Assembly: GCF_002288925.2 (NCBI RefSeq)
Contig: NW_022098076.1
Coordinates: 72,547,425-72,611,424, forward strand
From: Delphinapterus leucas
Taxonomy: Eukaryota > Chordata > Mammalia > Artiodactyla > Monodontidae
DNA length: 64,000 nt
Direction of reading: 5' to 3'
Shown here: positions 1 through 12,200 of the stretch, one piece after another
Numbering within the stretch: the stretch's first letter is position 1
Layout: the number at the start of each line of letters is the position of its first letter
Notes under the pieces: generated by a model
Databases searched by the model: none
What the model saw: the letters and a program-made list of their open reading frames with translations, nothing else
What the model was told of the DNA's origin: nothing
Translations under genes and position numbers: made by a program

Positions 1-258
1 AGAGGATTTTGTAAATTCACTGAAGATGTTTAAATACACTGTGCAGTAATATAACTGATTTGTGTTTCATACAAGTAGCAACTATGGCTTGAATTAAAAA
101 ATATATATATACCCCGAAGGAAAGAGGGACTATTTAATTCAGTTTTTATTTTATTACTTTAGAAAGTGCACACTTTCAGATCAGTTTTTCTTTTGACAAA
201 TGGAAATTTAATAGTATTCGAGTAGTATCTAGAATTGCCACTATGCTGAGATCTTTAG

Positions 259-445
259 CTTTAAATATTTTATACCATGTGATTCTTACAGTAAGCCTAT
301 AAGTTGGTGGTACCAATATTACCCCTATTTTTACAGATGAGAAAATTAAGGTTTAAAGAGTTGAGGTAACTTGCCCATGTCTACTCAGCTGGTGAGATTA
401 GAGTCAGTATTTAAATATCGTATTTGGTTTCATTCCAAACCCATG
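259..445 (-). repeat. MIR SINE, antisense
   Basis: Seen on the + strand: tttacagatgagaaaattaa, then a 'gaggtaacttgcccatgtc' track and 'agctggtgagattagagtc'. This is the reverse complement of the MIR core and tail, the part that reads 'cacttactagctgtgtgacc...' in sense. An old, diverged mammal-wide tRNA-derived SINE, now inert. Confidence 0.75.
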
Positions 446-459
446 TTCTCAAGTATTAT

Positions 460-929
460 GCCAATAATATGTTTACCATAGTGAAACCAATGACTTTCAA
501 TTATCTTCAAAAATAGATAGTCCTAAAATTGCAAAGGGATTTTGACCTAAAATCTATTTTAAGTTAGTTATATGAAACTGACATGTGTAATATTATATCA
601 CAACACTTAGAACAGCAACTGGAACAGAATAGGCACATAATAAATAATTTTGAATTAATGAAATGAGGAAATTTTTGTCTATTGTAACAATCTACATCTT
701 TACAGGGAAAGAAATAAAAAACTTTACAAAGAGAAAAGAGCAGAAGCAAATGGTATGGAGAACTGTTAGAAATTCAAAGTGGAGTAGATAAATAAAGAGA
801 ATTAAAATTTATTAGACTAGAATCAGTTCTAAACAATAGATAAAGCTGGAAAGTGCCAGGATATTCCATAATCTATCTGAGGTGTCACTGGACCGACATA
901 TATTTTTGAATACTTTAAGTAGGTAATAA
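460..929. other. No recognised feature
   Basis: AT-rich intronic sequence. I see no family-level match and no convincing open frame. Confidence 0.5.
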
Positions 930-1069
930 GGGACTTCCCTGGCAGTCCAGTGGTTGAGACTCCACCCTCCCAATGCAGAGGGTACGGGTTCGATCCCTGG
1001 TTGGGGAACTAAGATCCCGCATGCTACACAGTGAGGCGTAAAAAAATAATAATAAGTAATAATAGTAAT
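930..1069 (+). repeat. CHR-type SINE, short form
   Basis: Opens ggacttccctggcagtccag and contains an intact-looking B box (ggttcgatccc, 987-997), the internal RNA polymerase III promoter element inherited from the tRNA ancestor. It then runs 'ggggaactaagatcccgcatg' and ends in an A-rich tail with AAT triplets. This is the CHR subfamily with 'aactaagatccc', distinct from the longer GC-rich copies elsewhere in the window. Confidence 0.85.
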
Positions 1070-1655
1070 GCACCTCTACTGATTTTTTTAAAAAAAACCA
1101 GGAGATCACCCAAGCTTGTATAACTGATAGAAAATTATTTATTTTCTCTGGTAATTTTATGCATTTTGAAATATTTGAGGGTGTAGTTAAAATATAAAAC
1201 ACTATCTAAAGGCCAGATATAATGAGCTGTTCATTCTTCTCCATTAAAATGGGAGACTTGTCTTCGCCGTTGAATTTTCACTTGGGCCTAGTCAAGCAAA
1301 CTGATAATGCTTTATTTTCTCTTTGACCCACTCCTTTCTCTAAACCTTGTCAACCACTTTCAAAATATCATGTCATGCTGTATTCTATGCATGTAATTGT
1401 TCTCCAGTTCACCCCATCTTTTCATTCTTTCTACCACTTCACCAGTACAGATCATCATTTGTTGCTAAAACTAATGAAATCACCTTCAAAAGATTCTCCT
1501 CGTGTTAGAAGTCCATTTGACTTATCCTCCCTTCCTGTGGACACTGGATTTATCTTCTTAGAACATGGATCTGTCCTTAAATCTTGTTAATTCTATATCA
1601 CCTAAAAAACTAAAGTATAAAACTTCCACATGAAATTAAAGAATCCCAGAATCTT
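1070..1655. other. No confidently recognised feature
   Basis: Pyrimidine-biased intronic sequence. Short open frames here have no recognisable protein features. Confidence 0.45.
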
Positions 1656-2060
1656 GCCCCAGCCACCTTTCCTGGCTCACCTTTCCATACACCTGAATTA
1701 CAATCATAAAGAGCACCTCATGACTGCCCCAAGTGGCCAAGCATCATCTCATACTAAATCTTGTTTAAAATGTCGTGGTCCTTCCTTTGTCATCAAAATT
1801 CTCCTCAAGCATCAAAGCTGAGAAAAAATGTCATCTCTCTCATGATGCTTTTCCTAGTCTCCCACATTTCACTCCCAACTAATAATTATTTCCATCAAAC
1901 TTTTATTCATACCTCTATTTACTGCATATCTACTTCCCATCTTTATTATAGTTGTTATCATGCATTTCCTTATTGAGCTTGAACTCTGTGGACAAATACA
2001 ATAGGTTAAGTTTTTCTCCTTCAAGTGCCTAGGATAGAGCAATATTTACAGAACAAAATC
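1656..2060 (+). repeat. Possible L2 (3' part), diverged
   Basis: The order of short matches (cctttcctggctcacc; ttctcctcaagcatcaaagc; cttgaactctgtggacaaat; then cctaggatagagcaatattta) resembles the sense 3' end of L2, where 'ctgtgagctccttgagggc' precedes 'tgcctggcacatagtagg'. Divergence is high, so the call is tentative. Confidence 0.35.
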
Positions 2061-5000
2061 CAGTTAAAATAAATATATTTTGTCTACTGAAATATCAAAA
2101 AATTCAAAAAACTTCAATAATCTATTTTTAAAAAAATATACAGAACAAGGATGGCACAGGGGAGAAAACATAATCTCTGTATTATAGAACATGATAAAAC
2201 TTATATTGATAACTGTGTGAATTTAGATGGATGTCTTACTGGAAATGAGAAACAGAAAAGCAGAAAGGAAAAATAAATCAAAGTTATCCTTTGATTTCAA
2301 GTTTTCAGGGAAAAATTATTTTCAGGTACTAAGTTTGCCTGCATTGGGAAGGAGTGATTTTGTAATTTCCAGAACTGTCATCCTTTGTTACACTGTTGTC
2401 CTTCACGCACCACATGCTCTCTGGGGGTTTTCAGCATTGCACACCAGGAGCTTTGGACACAATGGCACCAAAGTTTTCTAGCACAGGAAGGCTTGGCAAT
2501 CAATTCTTCACTTTCCAGGTGATGCTGCTTGGCTCCATTCACATTAACTTTTCAGCATTCGATGTGAAGAGAGCCTCCAGATAGTGCAGAGGGAGGGAGA
2601 GCAATAAGACCAGTGATTACAAATCAATCACTTTTATTGCTGCCAGAGCCGGTAACAGAACACAAATGATAGACACAGCAATGGTTTTATTCAATAATTG
2701 AGTTGTTTCTTAGGGGAGAGGGAAATGAAATCTTTTCAATATTCCACTCTTTTAGAAAATACATATATTGTTTCAAACATCGGGTGGCACACAATGGATC
2801 TTAGAGTGAACATCAAATGTTATAAGGCAGATTTGATTAGATTTGGGGGAGGGTGGGCTCTACCATAGGTATACAGCCAGAATGTCTGTGACACCTGTCC
2901 CCAGGAACAAGGGAAAGTGCACTTTCCCTAAGTTAGGGGGGATTCAGACAAGGTACTACTGCTGAGTAAATTTAGAAAATGCACTCAAATCTTAAGCAAA
3001 GACATGAAAAAAGAATTTTATGCACATAGGTATGTGTGTATATTTCTCTCTGAAAAAACTAAAGTTATGGCAATGCTAATCATGAATACTGTATCATATT
3101 GATTAAAATATTAGTAAAATATCTGTCTGGATTTGAATACATCAGAGCCTCTTCAAGGTGGACTTTGTCAGGACTTTATTGAAGTAACTTTTTATGCTAT
3201 CAAATGTTCTAAATATTTGATATTAGATGCGCCTTCTTGGTGTTTGTGTGTTTTTTGCCCCTATTTTCTTCCTCATTCTCTCACATCATTACCACCAAAT
3301 GTCACACCTACATGATCTGTAAGTGGGACAAAGAGATAGTATGAAACATTCTTCAGCAATTAGAAAGTAAGTAGTTACTTGGAGAAGATGCAAAACTATA
3401 AAAATAATGTGAACCTTTGTAAATAAAATTCAAATTAGAGCTTAATTCTCATTTTGGGGGGGAAAGTTAAGAGAGAACATTCAATCTGTATACAAGCCCT
3501 GCAGTATAACAGAAAATGTCCTGTGGTACAGGATGAAACACAACTTATTCCCGCAACAATCATTGGCTTTTATGACATTGGAGCCTGTCACTTAATTTCT
3601 GGAATCTTCCAATCATACTATTTAAAATGGAAACAATGACACAGATTCCTAATGAGAGCATGAAAATATTGGGATGAAAAATAGCCTGGGAATGTATTTT
3701 AGTTGCTCAATATGCCATTTTTGTTTTTATTTTGCTGGAAAGATCCACTCCTAAAAGGAAATTACAGAAAATAAACACTATTGGTGTGCACTGTGCTATT
3801 AGATATTTTACAGAAACCATTATGCTGAACTCAGAAAGAGCATATTTTAACCGGACATAGAGCCTTTATTTGTTCTAATAAAACCCTAATTTGCCTAAGT
3901 TGTATCAGTAACCATGGTTTCCATGTAGTACTCATGGAGGTGGCCATAGTTTTTATTTCCTAATAAGAGTCATTTCAGTACAAGTTCTGACTTAGAGATT
4001 TTCCTAGGAATACAAAAGAGATAAATAAAAATGTAAAAGAAAAATTACTAAACTGTCCCTTGATAACTAAATGGTTGATCATAAATTGGAGTGTCTATGC
4101 AAATGAAGTAAATAATTAAAAACTTCAAGAACAGCATCGACTAGGTGGTTGATGACTGGCAATTATAAAAGCTGAATTTTTAATATGCATGCATCTAAGG
4201 AGCCAGTAAAAATTAGCTCCCAGACTAATGGACTTGCCTTTCTTCTGAGGCAGAATTTTAATGAGAGCATTATTTATAACAGAGAGCCCAAGAACCAGGG
4301 TATTCTTGCTTAGTCTCATTTTTTTTAATTCCCTGACACCTTATCCATTAAACTATGAACTTCTTTACAGAAGAATAATACTTTATGCTCTAGGAAGTAA
4401 AGGTCAAAATGACCTCGGAAATTAGTCACACTATATATACTCTAAAGATGTGCCACTTAGAAGAGAAATTATAAAGCCTGTGTTTCTAAATACCCAAGTA
4501 GTATGTGCTTCTTTTACATGTTCCGTATGGTTAAATTGCATTCCATGTAGTTTTACTCTTGATGCCACATACACTGTTACTCTTCTACAAACTTTCTGTG
4601 TGATGCAGTTGTTTCCTACATAAGATAAAGTTTAAAATCAATCATTTTGTATATACTTTGATAATGCTTCAGTACAATTTGAATCATTCTGATACCTGTA
4701 TGTTATTTAGCTGTTTATTTTTGAAGACCATTGAAAGGGTTGCATTTTTCCCTTGGCATACTATTTTATGATTGGAAATCTCTATTGTGAGCATCCCAGG
4801 GTCTTTTGGTGGTCATCTTAAGTTTAGATGATGACTTTCCAGTCCTGAGATTTCAACCAAAGCTATCTCTTGCTTCCATGACACCCCTCCCTCATATCTG
4901 TGACTAAGCAAGGAATATTTGGCAGGTTGGCATCTCAGGAGATCTAATTGGCTGTGTGACAGCCCCCATGAACTATGAGTCAGTCAAAAGCCTGGTGTAA

Positions 5001-5475
5001 GGATGAGTCAGAAGAGTGGTTTACTCAGATCTGCCTTAAACAGAAATTCACCAGTCCCCTTCCAATTCCATCCCTTCACCCTCACCCCAACACTGACCTG
5101 AAATCATATGACCAAGAAACAAGTGCAGAGGAAGCACTATCAGAGGGACATGATAAATGGGCTCTCATTTGTTCAGACATGGCCCCTTCTGTCTTCTATT
5201 TTAAGGCCCTAAGCATTTAATAAACTTCTGCATCCACTCATAGATACTGACAAATTTGGGCTTTCTAAGAAATCTCAGCTTTTATTAAAATTCTCAGGAT
5301 GTATCAATAGTAGGTCCCTCACGAGTGTTCAACATCAGACAGCAGGCAAATGCCCAGGGTAATCTAGATCCTTTATATTAACCAGAACAAAGCAGCGATG
5401 CTGTCACTGGGAATCTCTGTTTAATAAGCTAGATTGGTACTGTGGCTTAATAGCATTAGATCGTGAATGCAGTTA
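2061..5475. other. Intronic sequence without a recognised feature
   Basis: About 3.4 kb, mostly AT-rich. Frames of 60-85 codons occur but look like chance: no domain, no splice context and no conservation cue. A more GC-balanced patch at 4930-5220 is not assignable either. Confidence 0.45.
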
Positions 5476-6430
5476 AGTTCTTTTCATATATGTTTTGGCA
5501 ATTTTGTTTTTCTTCTCTTTTTAATTGCTTTTGTGTCCTTTGTATATTTTTCTTTGGGGATTTTGTTTTCTTTCTGATTGATTTGAAAGAATTCTTCATA
5601 CATTAAGACTGTTACTTCTTTCCTTGCTGCAAATATTTTTCCAGCTTATCATTGGCTATTTAATTTTTATATTCTTAATGCATAGTTGTGTTTACTCTTC
5701 TGTGTGATCAAATATATCAATATTTCCCTTAATGTTTTCTTCCATAGTTTTAGGTTTAGAAAAGCTATCCCTACTCTGATATCAAATAAATCTTTACTTA
5801 CATTTTTTTTCTCTAATTCTGGTTTGTTTTTTACAACAGATATAATTCATTTGGTATATCTTGTAGGGTAGATCTTTATTTATTATTTTCCAAATACTTA
5901 ACCAATTGTCCAAAGACCATTTATCAAATGAAATTCTTTCTCTGCTGCTTTGAAGTAGCTTATTTATAACCTAATAAATAACTAAATACACTATATATGA
6001 GTCTATTGCCAGGCTTCTTAGTCTGTATCAGTCATTTATTTATTTTTACTCCAACATCAGGAAATGTTCTACTATTGTAAGAAACTATAGAATGTATTAG
6101 ATAACAAGTATTCAGTTTTTTCAACTATATTTTGGGGATCAATTGAGCCTATAACATAGTTTCTCTCTTTTGATATGACAGTATAGGATTTAATTACATT
6201 AAAAGGGTTTCTAACATTTAACCATACTTGCTTTTCTAGAATAAATCCTACTTGGTTATGGTTTTATTATATTAACACATTACTGATGTTCTTTGGAGTT
6301 CTGCATAAGTAGTATAACTAAGAATATTCTATGATTTTATTTTTGACCTGTCATTTCACAGAGTTTTACAAGTTTTTTCTTCTTGATTCATAAAATGAAT
6401 TGGAAAATATAGCTTAAAAAGTTCTAAGAA
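5476..6430 (-). repeat. Old L1 fragment, antisense (ORF2 and 3' part)
   Basis: 6130-6430 reads as the reverse complement of an L1 ORF2 segment (ctagaataaatcctacttgg corresponds to the usual 'ggaataaatcccacttgg'). 5476-5950 matches the reverse complement of the ORF2 end and 3' region (ttgtgtcctttgtatattt, then ttgctgcaaatatttttcc). The order fits one L1M element on the - strand with internal loss. All frames are broken. Confidence 0.7.
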
Positions 6431-7000
6431 TATGGCTGAGTCAACTAAGACATTCAATGCTTCCCTTTCATCTACCCTACTCAGAAACTACAGAAATAAT
6501 CAAAAGAACAAAGGCAAGAAAAACTAAAAGCCTTCACCAATACTGGAAATGAAGAAAGGAGTATATCCACACAGCAAACAATATTGAGTAGTTTCTGCTG
6601 CACGTGGTGCATGTGGGAACACATGGAAGAATTTCATGATAGATAACTCACAAGTCCATGTCCCAAGGGAACAGTGGGGTATCTCAGGAAGAAAGTAAAT
6701 ATCTAGGCAGATCTCTAATAAAGTCATCCAGTTTGAATGGTTGAGCCCTGAAAGCAAGGACAGAGCTGTGGATAAATGAAATTTGAAATGTCTACCACCA
6801 CTGCAATAGTGTGGTTAGGCCTAGCACATTCCATAGAAATGTAGCCATCTTAGACCAAAAGCCTTCAGACAGCCGAACTTGTCCTAGGCATGGCATTAAA
6901 AGCTTAAAGAATAAAAGAACGCAATAAATCATATAAGGAATATGGAGGACAAGCTTGAGCTGATCATTCAGAATGCAGGGGGAAAAGGAAATATGATGAA
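6431..7000. repeat. Possible L1 5'-UTR-like sequence
   Basis: Begins 'gaatatggctgagtcaacta', resembling the 'aagatggctg...' opening of old L1 5' ends, followed by an A-rich purine track. The similarity is partial and could be chance. I place it here only because it abuts an antisense L1. Confidence 0.3.
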
Positions 7001-8555
7001 AATAACCAGAGGAAAACCATTTACATAGATAACTAATGATGCGTAGCTAAGATACTGATTTTTCTATAATGACCCAATGTGAACTCCAGCAAGAAGTTGG
7101 GAGTTGTTAGTGAATGTCTCCACGTTTACTGCACTAGTTACACAGGAAATGCAACTGCCAGTAAGCTGTGATTTCCCTTCAGTTTCAGTAATGGGTTGCT
7201 AAAACTCCCGAAGATTTTTTGGTAAGTGATGGCACCTTTCCCTCATTTTCAGCTCCCATTTTTTATATGTATGTCTTTGGTCATTGCAATCAGGATCTAG
7301 GATGAAGAACCCAATTATTACCTTCTGTTCATCACATTCTTTTATTTCTGCCATATTTTTGTAAGGCAAAAACACTGTTATTTAGTTAGAAATTTATCTC
7401 ATAGACTCAAAAGAGAAATTATAGCTAATTAATATTAAAATCTTTTAGGTTAGGTTTTAAAAGTTAACAACTTTTTTTTCCCCTTTGGCTGGAAATTTAA
7501 TTCATCCTAAATATGTGCAATTTTTTTTTTTTTTTAAGGAACAACCCCTTGATCACAAAAGTCACCAACTGAGTTTTTAGAAAAGTTACTTTTTATCCTT
7601 GCTGTACTTTTTCTAAAGATAAATACATGACTCTTAACATTTCCAGTTTTCCATTTGTCACACTTTGTTAAATTGGCAAGCATCAATTCTGCACCTTTTA
7701 TATGAGAGAAGTAAATGTTCCTCGAAATACTCTGACTGACAGATAAATTATAACAAAGTAAAGAAGAACAAATATTTTAATCTTATATAAAAATAAAATA
7801 GAAATATCTAATGAATAATATAAGAAAATTTGTTGCTATTTCTGGCCTGTCTTTCTAATGCCTAAAATAGTGTTCTATTGTCTCAAAGTCTCAAATTCTG
7901 TTAAAGAAAACTGCTGGGAGATATGTTCTTGTTAAACGTATCACATCACACCACGCCATACTCACAACAGTCCCACTACCCTTGCATACAAATCTGCCTC
8001 AAAATATTATTAATCAGGATTTTTTCCATCAGTTACCCATCACTTAAGTAAAGGGAGATATTGGACTAGGGAATCTGCTATTTAGTGAAAACTGCTATTG
8101 AATAAAACTGCCATACATTTAATAAAACGGGTAATTGAAGATAAAAATTTAGATGTTTCATAGAAATTTAGGTGACCAAATGAAGGTATTTGAAGATAGA
8201 CATTTAAGATATTTAAAAAATGGAATCCAAGGTGATGTCATAAAAATCATCATTCTCTGAAAAAGTAGAAGAAAATGTACATTAATTAGAAAGTCTAGGA
8301 TTAAAATTTTTTTTAATTCAAACATAATTCATTTCAACAATAAAAGAGGAGGGAAGAGCCAAAGCTAATTTTTGGTTATAAATGAATTTGGATTTGGTTC
8401 CTATAACATTTTAATATTTGCATTTCTAATATAGTCATATACGTACAACCATTAAACATATGTGTGAATTTGAACACACAGAAACATATTAGGCCATTCT
8501 TACTTTTTATCATAAAGTTAAAAATTATAATGATAATTATTGGCCTTGCATTCCT
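7001..8555. other. No recognised feature
   Basis: AT-rich intron with a T run near 7517-7537. No repeat family or gene could be identified. Confidence 0.45.
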
Positions 8556-8940
8556 TTTAGAAAAGTTGCTGAATGTAAGGTCAATATACAGAAATAAATG
8601 GTAGTTCTATATACTTGCAACAAATTATTAGAAAATTAAATTTAAAGTAAGATATCACTTAAAGTAGCATTTTAGAAAACCCAAATACCTAGAAATTAAT
8701 GAATGATATGGAGGTACTACAAAATATTATTGAGTGAAATTTTAAAAGATATAAATACATGTTGGAATATGCCCTGTAGAAAGAAGCACTGGAAGAATGC
8801 TATATCATAAAGTTGTCAGTTCTTCCCAAATTGATTTATAAATTCAATGCAATGGCAATTTTTAAAAATCCCATCAGTTTTGTTTATGGAAAGACAAGCT
8901 AATCCTGAAATTCATATGGAAATTCAAAGGGTCATGGGGT
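8556..8940 (+). repeat. Host L1M, ORF2 segment (first part)
   Basis: Seen: aagttgtcagttcttcccaa, then ttgatttataaattcaatgc and aatcctgaaattcatatgga. This is a classic late ORF2 segment in sense orientation. Frames are broken by stops. The element resumes after an insertion at about 9483, so this is the 5' flank of a nest. Confidence 0.8.
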
Positions 8941-9205
8941 AAAAATTTTTAGTTATATGTTGAATGTGTTCTGGGGAGCTAATGTACAGCATGATGACAA
9001 TAGTTAGTAATACTATATTGTATACTTCAAATTTGCTAGATCTTAGTATCATCACCAAAAAAAGAGTAACTGTGACCTGATGGATGTGTTAATTAGCTTG
9101 ACTGTGATAATCATTTCACAACATATATGCATATCAAATCATCACATTGTACACCTTAAATATATACAGTTTTTGTCAATTATATCTCAATAAAGCTGAA
9201 TGAAA
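8941..9205 (+). repeat. L1MB-like 3' UTR fragment
   Basis: Seen: gctaatgtacagcatgatga, acttcaaatttgctagatct and gatggatgtgttaattagct, ending caattatatctcaataaagc. This is the familiar sense 3' UTR of middle-aged L1MB-type elements with its AATAAA. It sits inside the ORF2 of another L1. Confidence 0.75.
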
Positions 9206-9482
9206 AAGTGACCCAAAATACGATAAAAGAGGGATAGTTAGGGAGTTTGGGATGGACATGTACACACTGCTATATTCAAAATGGATAACCAACAAGGACC
9301 TACTATATAGCACAGGGAACTCTGCTCAATATTATGTAACAACCTAAATGGGAAAAGAATTTGAAAAAAAATTGTTATGTGTATATGTACACATAACTGA
9401 ATCACATTGCTGTACACCTGAAACTAACACAACACTGTTAATCACATGTATTCTAATATAAAATAAAAAGTTTAAAAAAATA
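9206..9482 (+). repeat. Cetartiodactyl L1 3' end
   Basis: Seen: ggataaccaacaaggaccta, ctatatagcacagggaactc and gctgtacacctgaaactaac, ending ctaatataaaataaaaagtt plus A's. This matches the 3' end of lineage-specific L1s of even-toed ungulates and whales. It is a 5'-truncated insertion next to the L1MB piece. Confidence 0.8.
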
Positions 9483-9496
9483 CAGTGAAAGAATAG

Positions 9497-9727
9497 GTTT
9501 TTTTTTTCTTTTTTGTTTGTTTGTTTGTTTGTTTTGTGGTACACGGGCCTCTCACTGTTGTGGCCTCTCCCGTTGCGGAGCACAGGCTCCGGACGCGCAG
9601 GCTCAGCGGCCATGGCTTACGGGCCCAGCTGCTTTGCGGCATGTGGGATCTCCCCGGACCTGGGCACGAACCCATGTCCCCTGCATCGGCAGGCGGACTC
9701 CCAACCACTGCGCCACGAGGGAAGCCC
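9497..9727 (-). repeat. CHR SINE (GC-rich long-bodied form), antisense
   Basis: On the - strand it opens GGGCTTCCCTCGTGGCGCAG and runs through the tRNA-like head and GC-rich body to an A/CAAA tail (seen as tttgtttgtttg on +). It is flanked by 7-bp direct repeats AGAATAG at 9490-9496 and 9728-9734, the target-site duplication. Removing it restores ORF2 sequence of the surrounding L1. The overlapping open frames of up to 95 codons here are SINE shadows. Confidence 0.93.
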
Positions 9728-9734
9728 AGAATAG

Positions 9735-10785
9735 TTTTTACTAATAGTGCAGGAACCATTTTATATCTATATGAAAAATAATAATTATTGACTCAAACAA
9801 TACACAGAAATTAATTCCAGTAGATTACAGACCTAAAAATGATATGCCAGTCAATAAACTTTCTAGAAGATAATAGAAAAGGATATGCCAATCATCTTTG
9901 ATGTTTAGGTAGGAGAAGCTCTATTAAACAGACCACAAAATATATTGCTACTAAAAGCAAAGATTGATAAACTGGAGATTATAAAAATAAATAGTTATGT
10001 CCATTAAAAGTACCATTATGAAGAAAAGACAACCAGAGTCAGAGAAAATATCTGAAAAAAAAAAAAAATCCTGAGACATAAAAATATTCCTATAAATCTT
10101 AAGAAAAAGAAAATTTCCGTTTAAAAAAATGGGTAAGAGGTTTGAACAAGGCATTTAAAAAGAAGGTATTCGAAGGGCTAATAAACATTTGAAAAGGTAT
10201 TCAACATCGTTAGTCATTGGGAAATGCAAATTAAAAACACAATGAGGTACCTACAACCACTACAATGGCTAAAAGCAAAAAAAAAAAAAGAGAAGTGCCA
10301 ACTGTTGGCAAGGGTGTAGAGTAAGTGGAAAAAGAATATTCATATAGCATTATTTGTAATAACGATCACCTAGAATAACTTCAGATGTCCAACAACAGTA
10401 AAATCCGCCAATAAACAGAGTAGCTTCATACATTGGATACCATAAAACAATGAAAAATAATGGAATACTGCTACACACAACATGGATGAATCTTATAAGC
10501 ATAAACTTAAACACAAAAAGAGTACATAATTAGTAGTTCCATTTATATAAAATTCAAAACCAGAAAAAAACAAATCTGTATTGATAAAAATCAAAATAGT
10601 GGTTACAGTGTGAGGAGGTAGTGATTGGGAGGGGCATGAGATAGGCTTCTAGGTCCTAGTAATGATCTCTAAGTTCATCTTGGTGTTTTCACTTGGCATA
10701 AACTCTTTAATTTAAACACTTATGTTTTCAGCACTTTTCTGTATGCATGTTATATACTTCAATAAAAATGTTTTCTTACAAAACA
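9735..10785 (+). repeat. Host L1M, end of ORF2 and 3' UTR
   Basis: Continues the element of 8556-8940. Seen: tagattacagacctaaaaat, gaaatgcaaattaaaaacac, aatggaatactgctacacac, then the 3' UTR ending tatacttcaataaaaatgtt with AATAAA near 10760. Several frameshifts and stops make it a dead copy. The total element spans about 2.2 kb including the insertions. Confidence 0.8.
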
Positions 10786-11676
10786 AAATAGAAATATGCA
10801 GAGAGAAACTGCACACCCTCTGGGGAAAAATAAAGCATACGTCTTTAAGACAGAAGCAAAATTCAAATGCAGCCAAACTCATTAAGTCCAAGACAAGGAA
10901 ATACAAACGTGATGATAACTAAGCAAAACTGATTTATTTTTATTTCAATATACATCATCATAGCTCTTTATATCTTTATGTGTCGTGCTTAAGGATAAAT
11001 GCATTCTGATGTCTACAGTAAGAAAGAAACAATTGTAACTTCTAGAACTGTGCTTGAGTTTAGACTTTTCAAAAGGAATTGTTAATTTTCTTAAGTAAAG
11101 ATTCCTGTTTTGATTACAACTGATTAGCAAAAGAAAATTTCTTTCAGTCACATTCCCTTATATGGAATCAAAAACATTAAAATAAGTTATGTCTATAATT
11201 GAATGTACTTTTATATGTGACTATTTTATATATTTAAATATGTGTTTATATAGTATATATTTAAATACAGAGTCACACAGAAACATATATATTCAATCTT
11301 AAATGAATGGAAAATAGTGGTATGGATAATCTAAGAATCATTTTCATTTCTATTTAAATTTAGAATGCCTTGTATGATTTCAAAGGCATATTTATCTTCT
11401 TGATTAGAGTTTGTTTTGCCCAATATTAAAATTAGACACATACCTGATCCTGAAGAATTATATCTACAATATATGGATAACAGAATTAATCTCTATCTGG
11501 AGATTAAGACAGTATTCATCCAAAAAGATCAAACATACTGATAAATGAGAATTAGCTGTAAATAAAATCACTCACTAAAATAAGGACATAGCTGAAAGTT
11601 AAATAAAATTAAGAAATTAGCCTAAAGAGTGAAAATTAGGATATCTCAGTGAATTTTAATCCTTCTTAGTTCTATT

Positions 11677-11678
<2 letters not shown>
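10786..11678. other. No recognised feature
   Basis: AT-rich intron. The 60-70 codon frames on both strands have no recognisable features. Confidence 0.45.

Positions 11679-11720
<42 letters not shown>
11679..11720. repeat. (TG)21 microsatellite
   Basis: An uninterrupted TG dinucleotide run of 42 bases, directly upstream of a MIR-like fragment. Likely polymorphic in length. Confidence 0.97.
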
Positions 11721-11724
<4 letters not shown>

Positions 11725-11733
11725 AAGAAAGAC

Positions 11734-11850
11734 CATGTGCTATAATAAAGAGATTACAGGCTTCAGATTCTGGTAAACAAGCGTTCAAACACTGAGTCTG
11801 TTACTTTCAAGTTGTGTTAGCAAATTACTTGGCCTCTTGTAGTTCTTGTA
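11734..11850 (+). repeat. MIR SINE fragment
   Basis: Seen: gattacaggcttcagattct, ...gttcaaacactgagtctgtt, ...caaattacttggcctcttg. The order matches the MIR core and conserved 'gacctcgggcaagttactta' region in sense. Confidence 0.65.
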
Positions 11851-11929
11851 CCAGATTCTTGGACTATGATTGTGGGAATTCAACCACAATGGCATATAAA
11901 TTAGTAGTTTGCTTTCAGTAGGGCAAAGT

Positions 11930-12200
11930 CAATAAGTAGGCAGGGGTCAGATCATGAGTTAGAGGTTTGTGTGGAAGAGGATGAATTCAGTTTGGGATAC
12001 AGTCAGTGTAAGGGGACCATCCAATTGTATCTTGATCAATAGCAATTTGAATTTATGAGATCTGGGCTGGAGATGTAAGTTACAGAGTCATCATACATTT
12101 TGGCAAAGGAAGCTATGGGCATGAATCAAGGCCCCTGGGATGAGGGTGTAGTGCAAGGGAAGAGAACCTAGAATCTAGAAACCGAAGAATATTTAAGGGA
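11930..12200 (-). repeat. Ancient L2-like repeat, antisense
   Basis: Seen: gatctgggctggagatgtaa, then 'cagagtcatcatac' and 'gaagctatgggcatgaat', followed by 'gatgagggtgtagtgcaa'. This series recurs across mammals as an old interspersed repeat that I take to be antisense L2. Related sections occur at 26.8-27.5 kb and 48.1-48.9 kb. Confidence 0.5.

Noticed and set aside
930..1069. tRNA gene (B-box match)
   Set aside because: The box belongs to a tRNA-derived SINE. There is no cloverleaf or anticodon arm of a functional tRNA.
9344..9781. Open frames of 67-95 codons on both strands
   Set aside because: They lie in a CHR SINE and L1 tail. Near-identical peptides recur wherever the SINE occurs (38.1, 47.7 and 53.3 kb).
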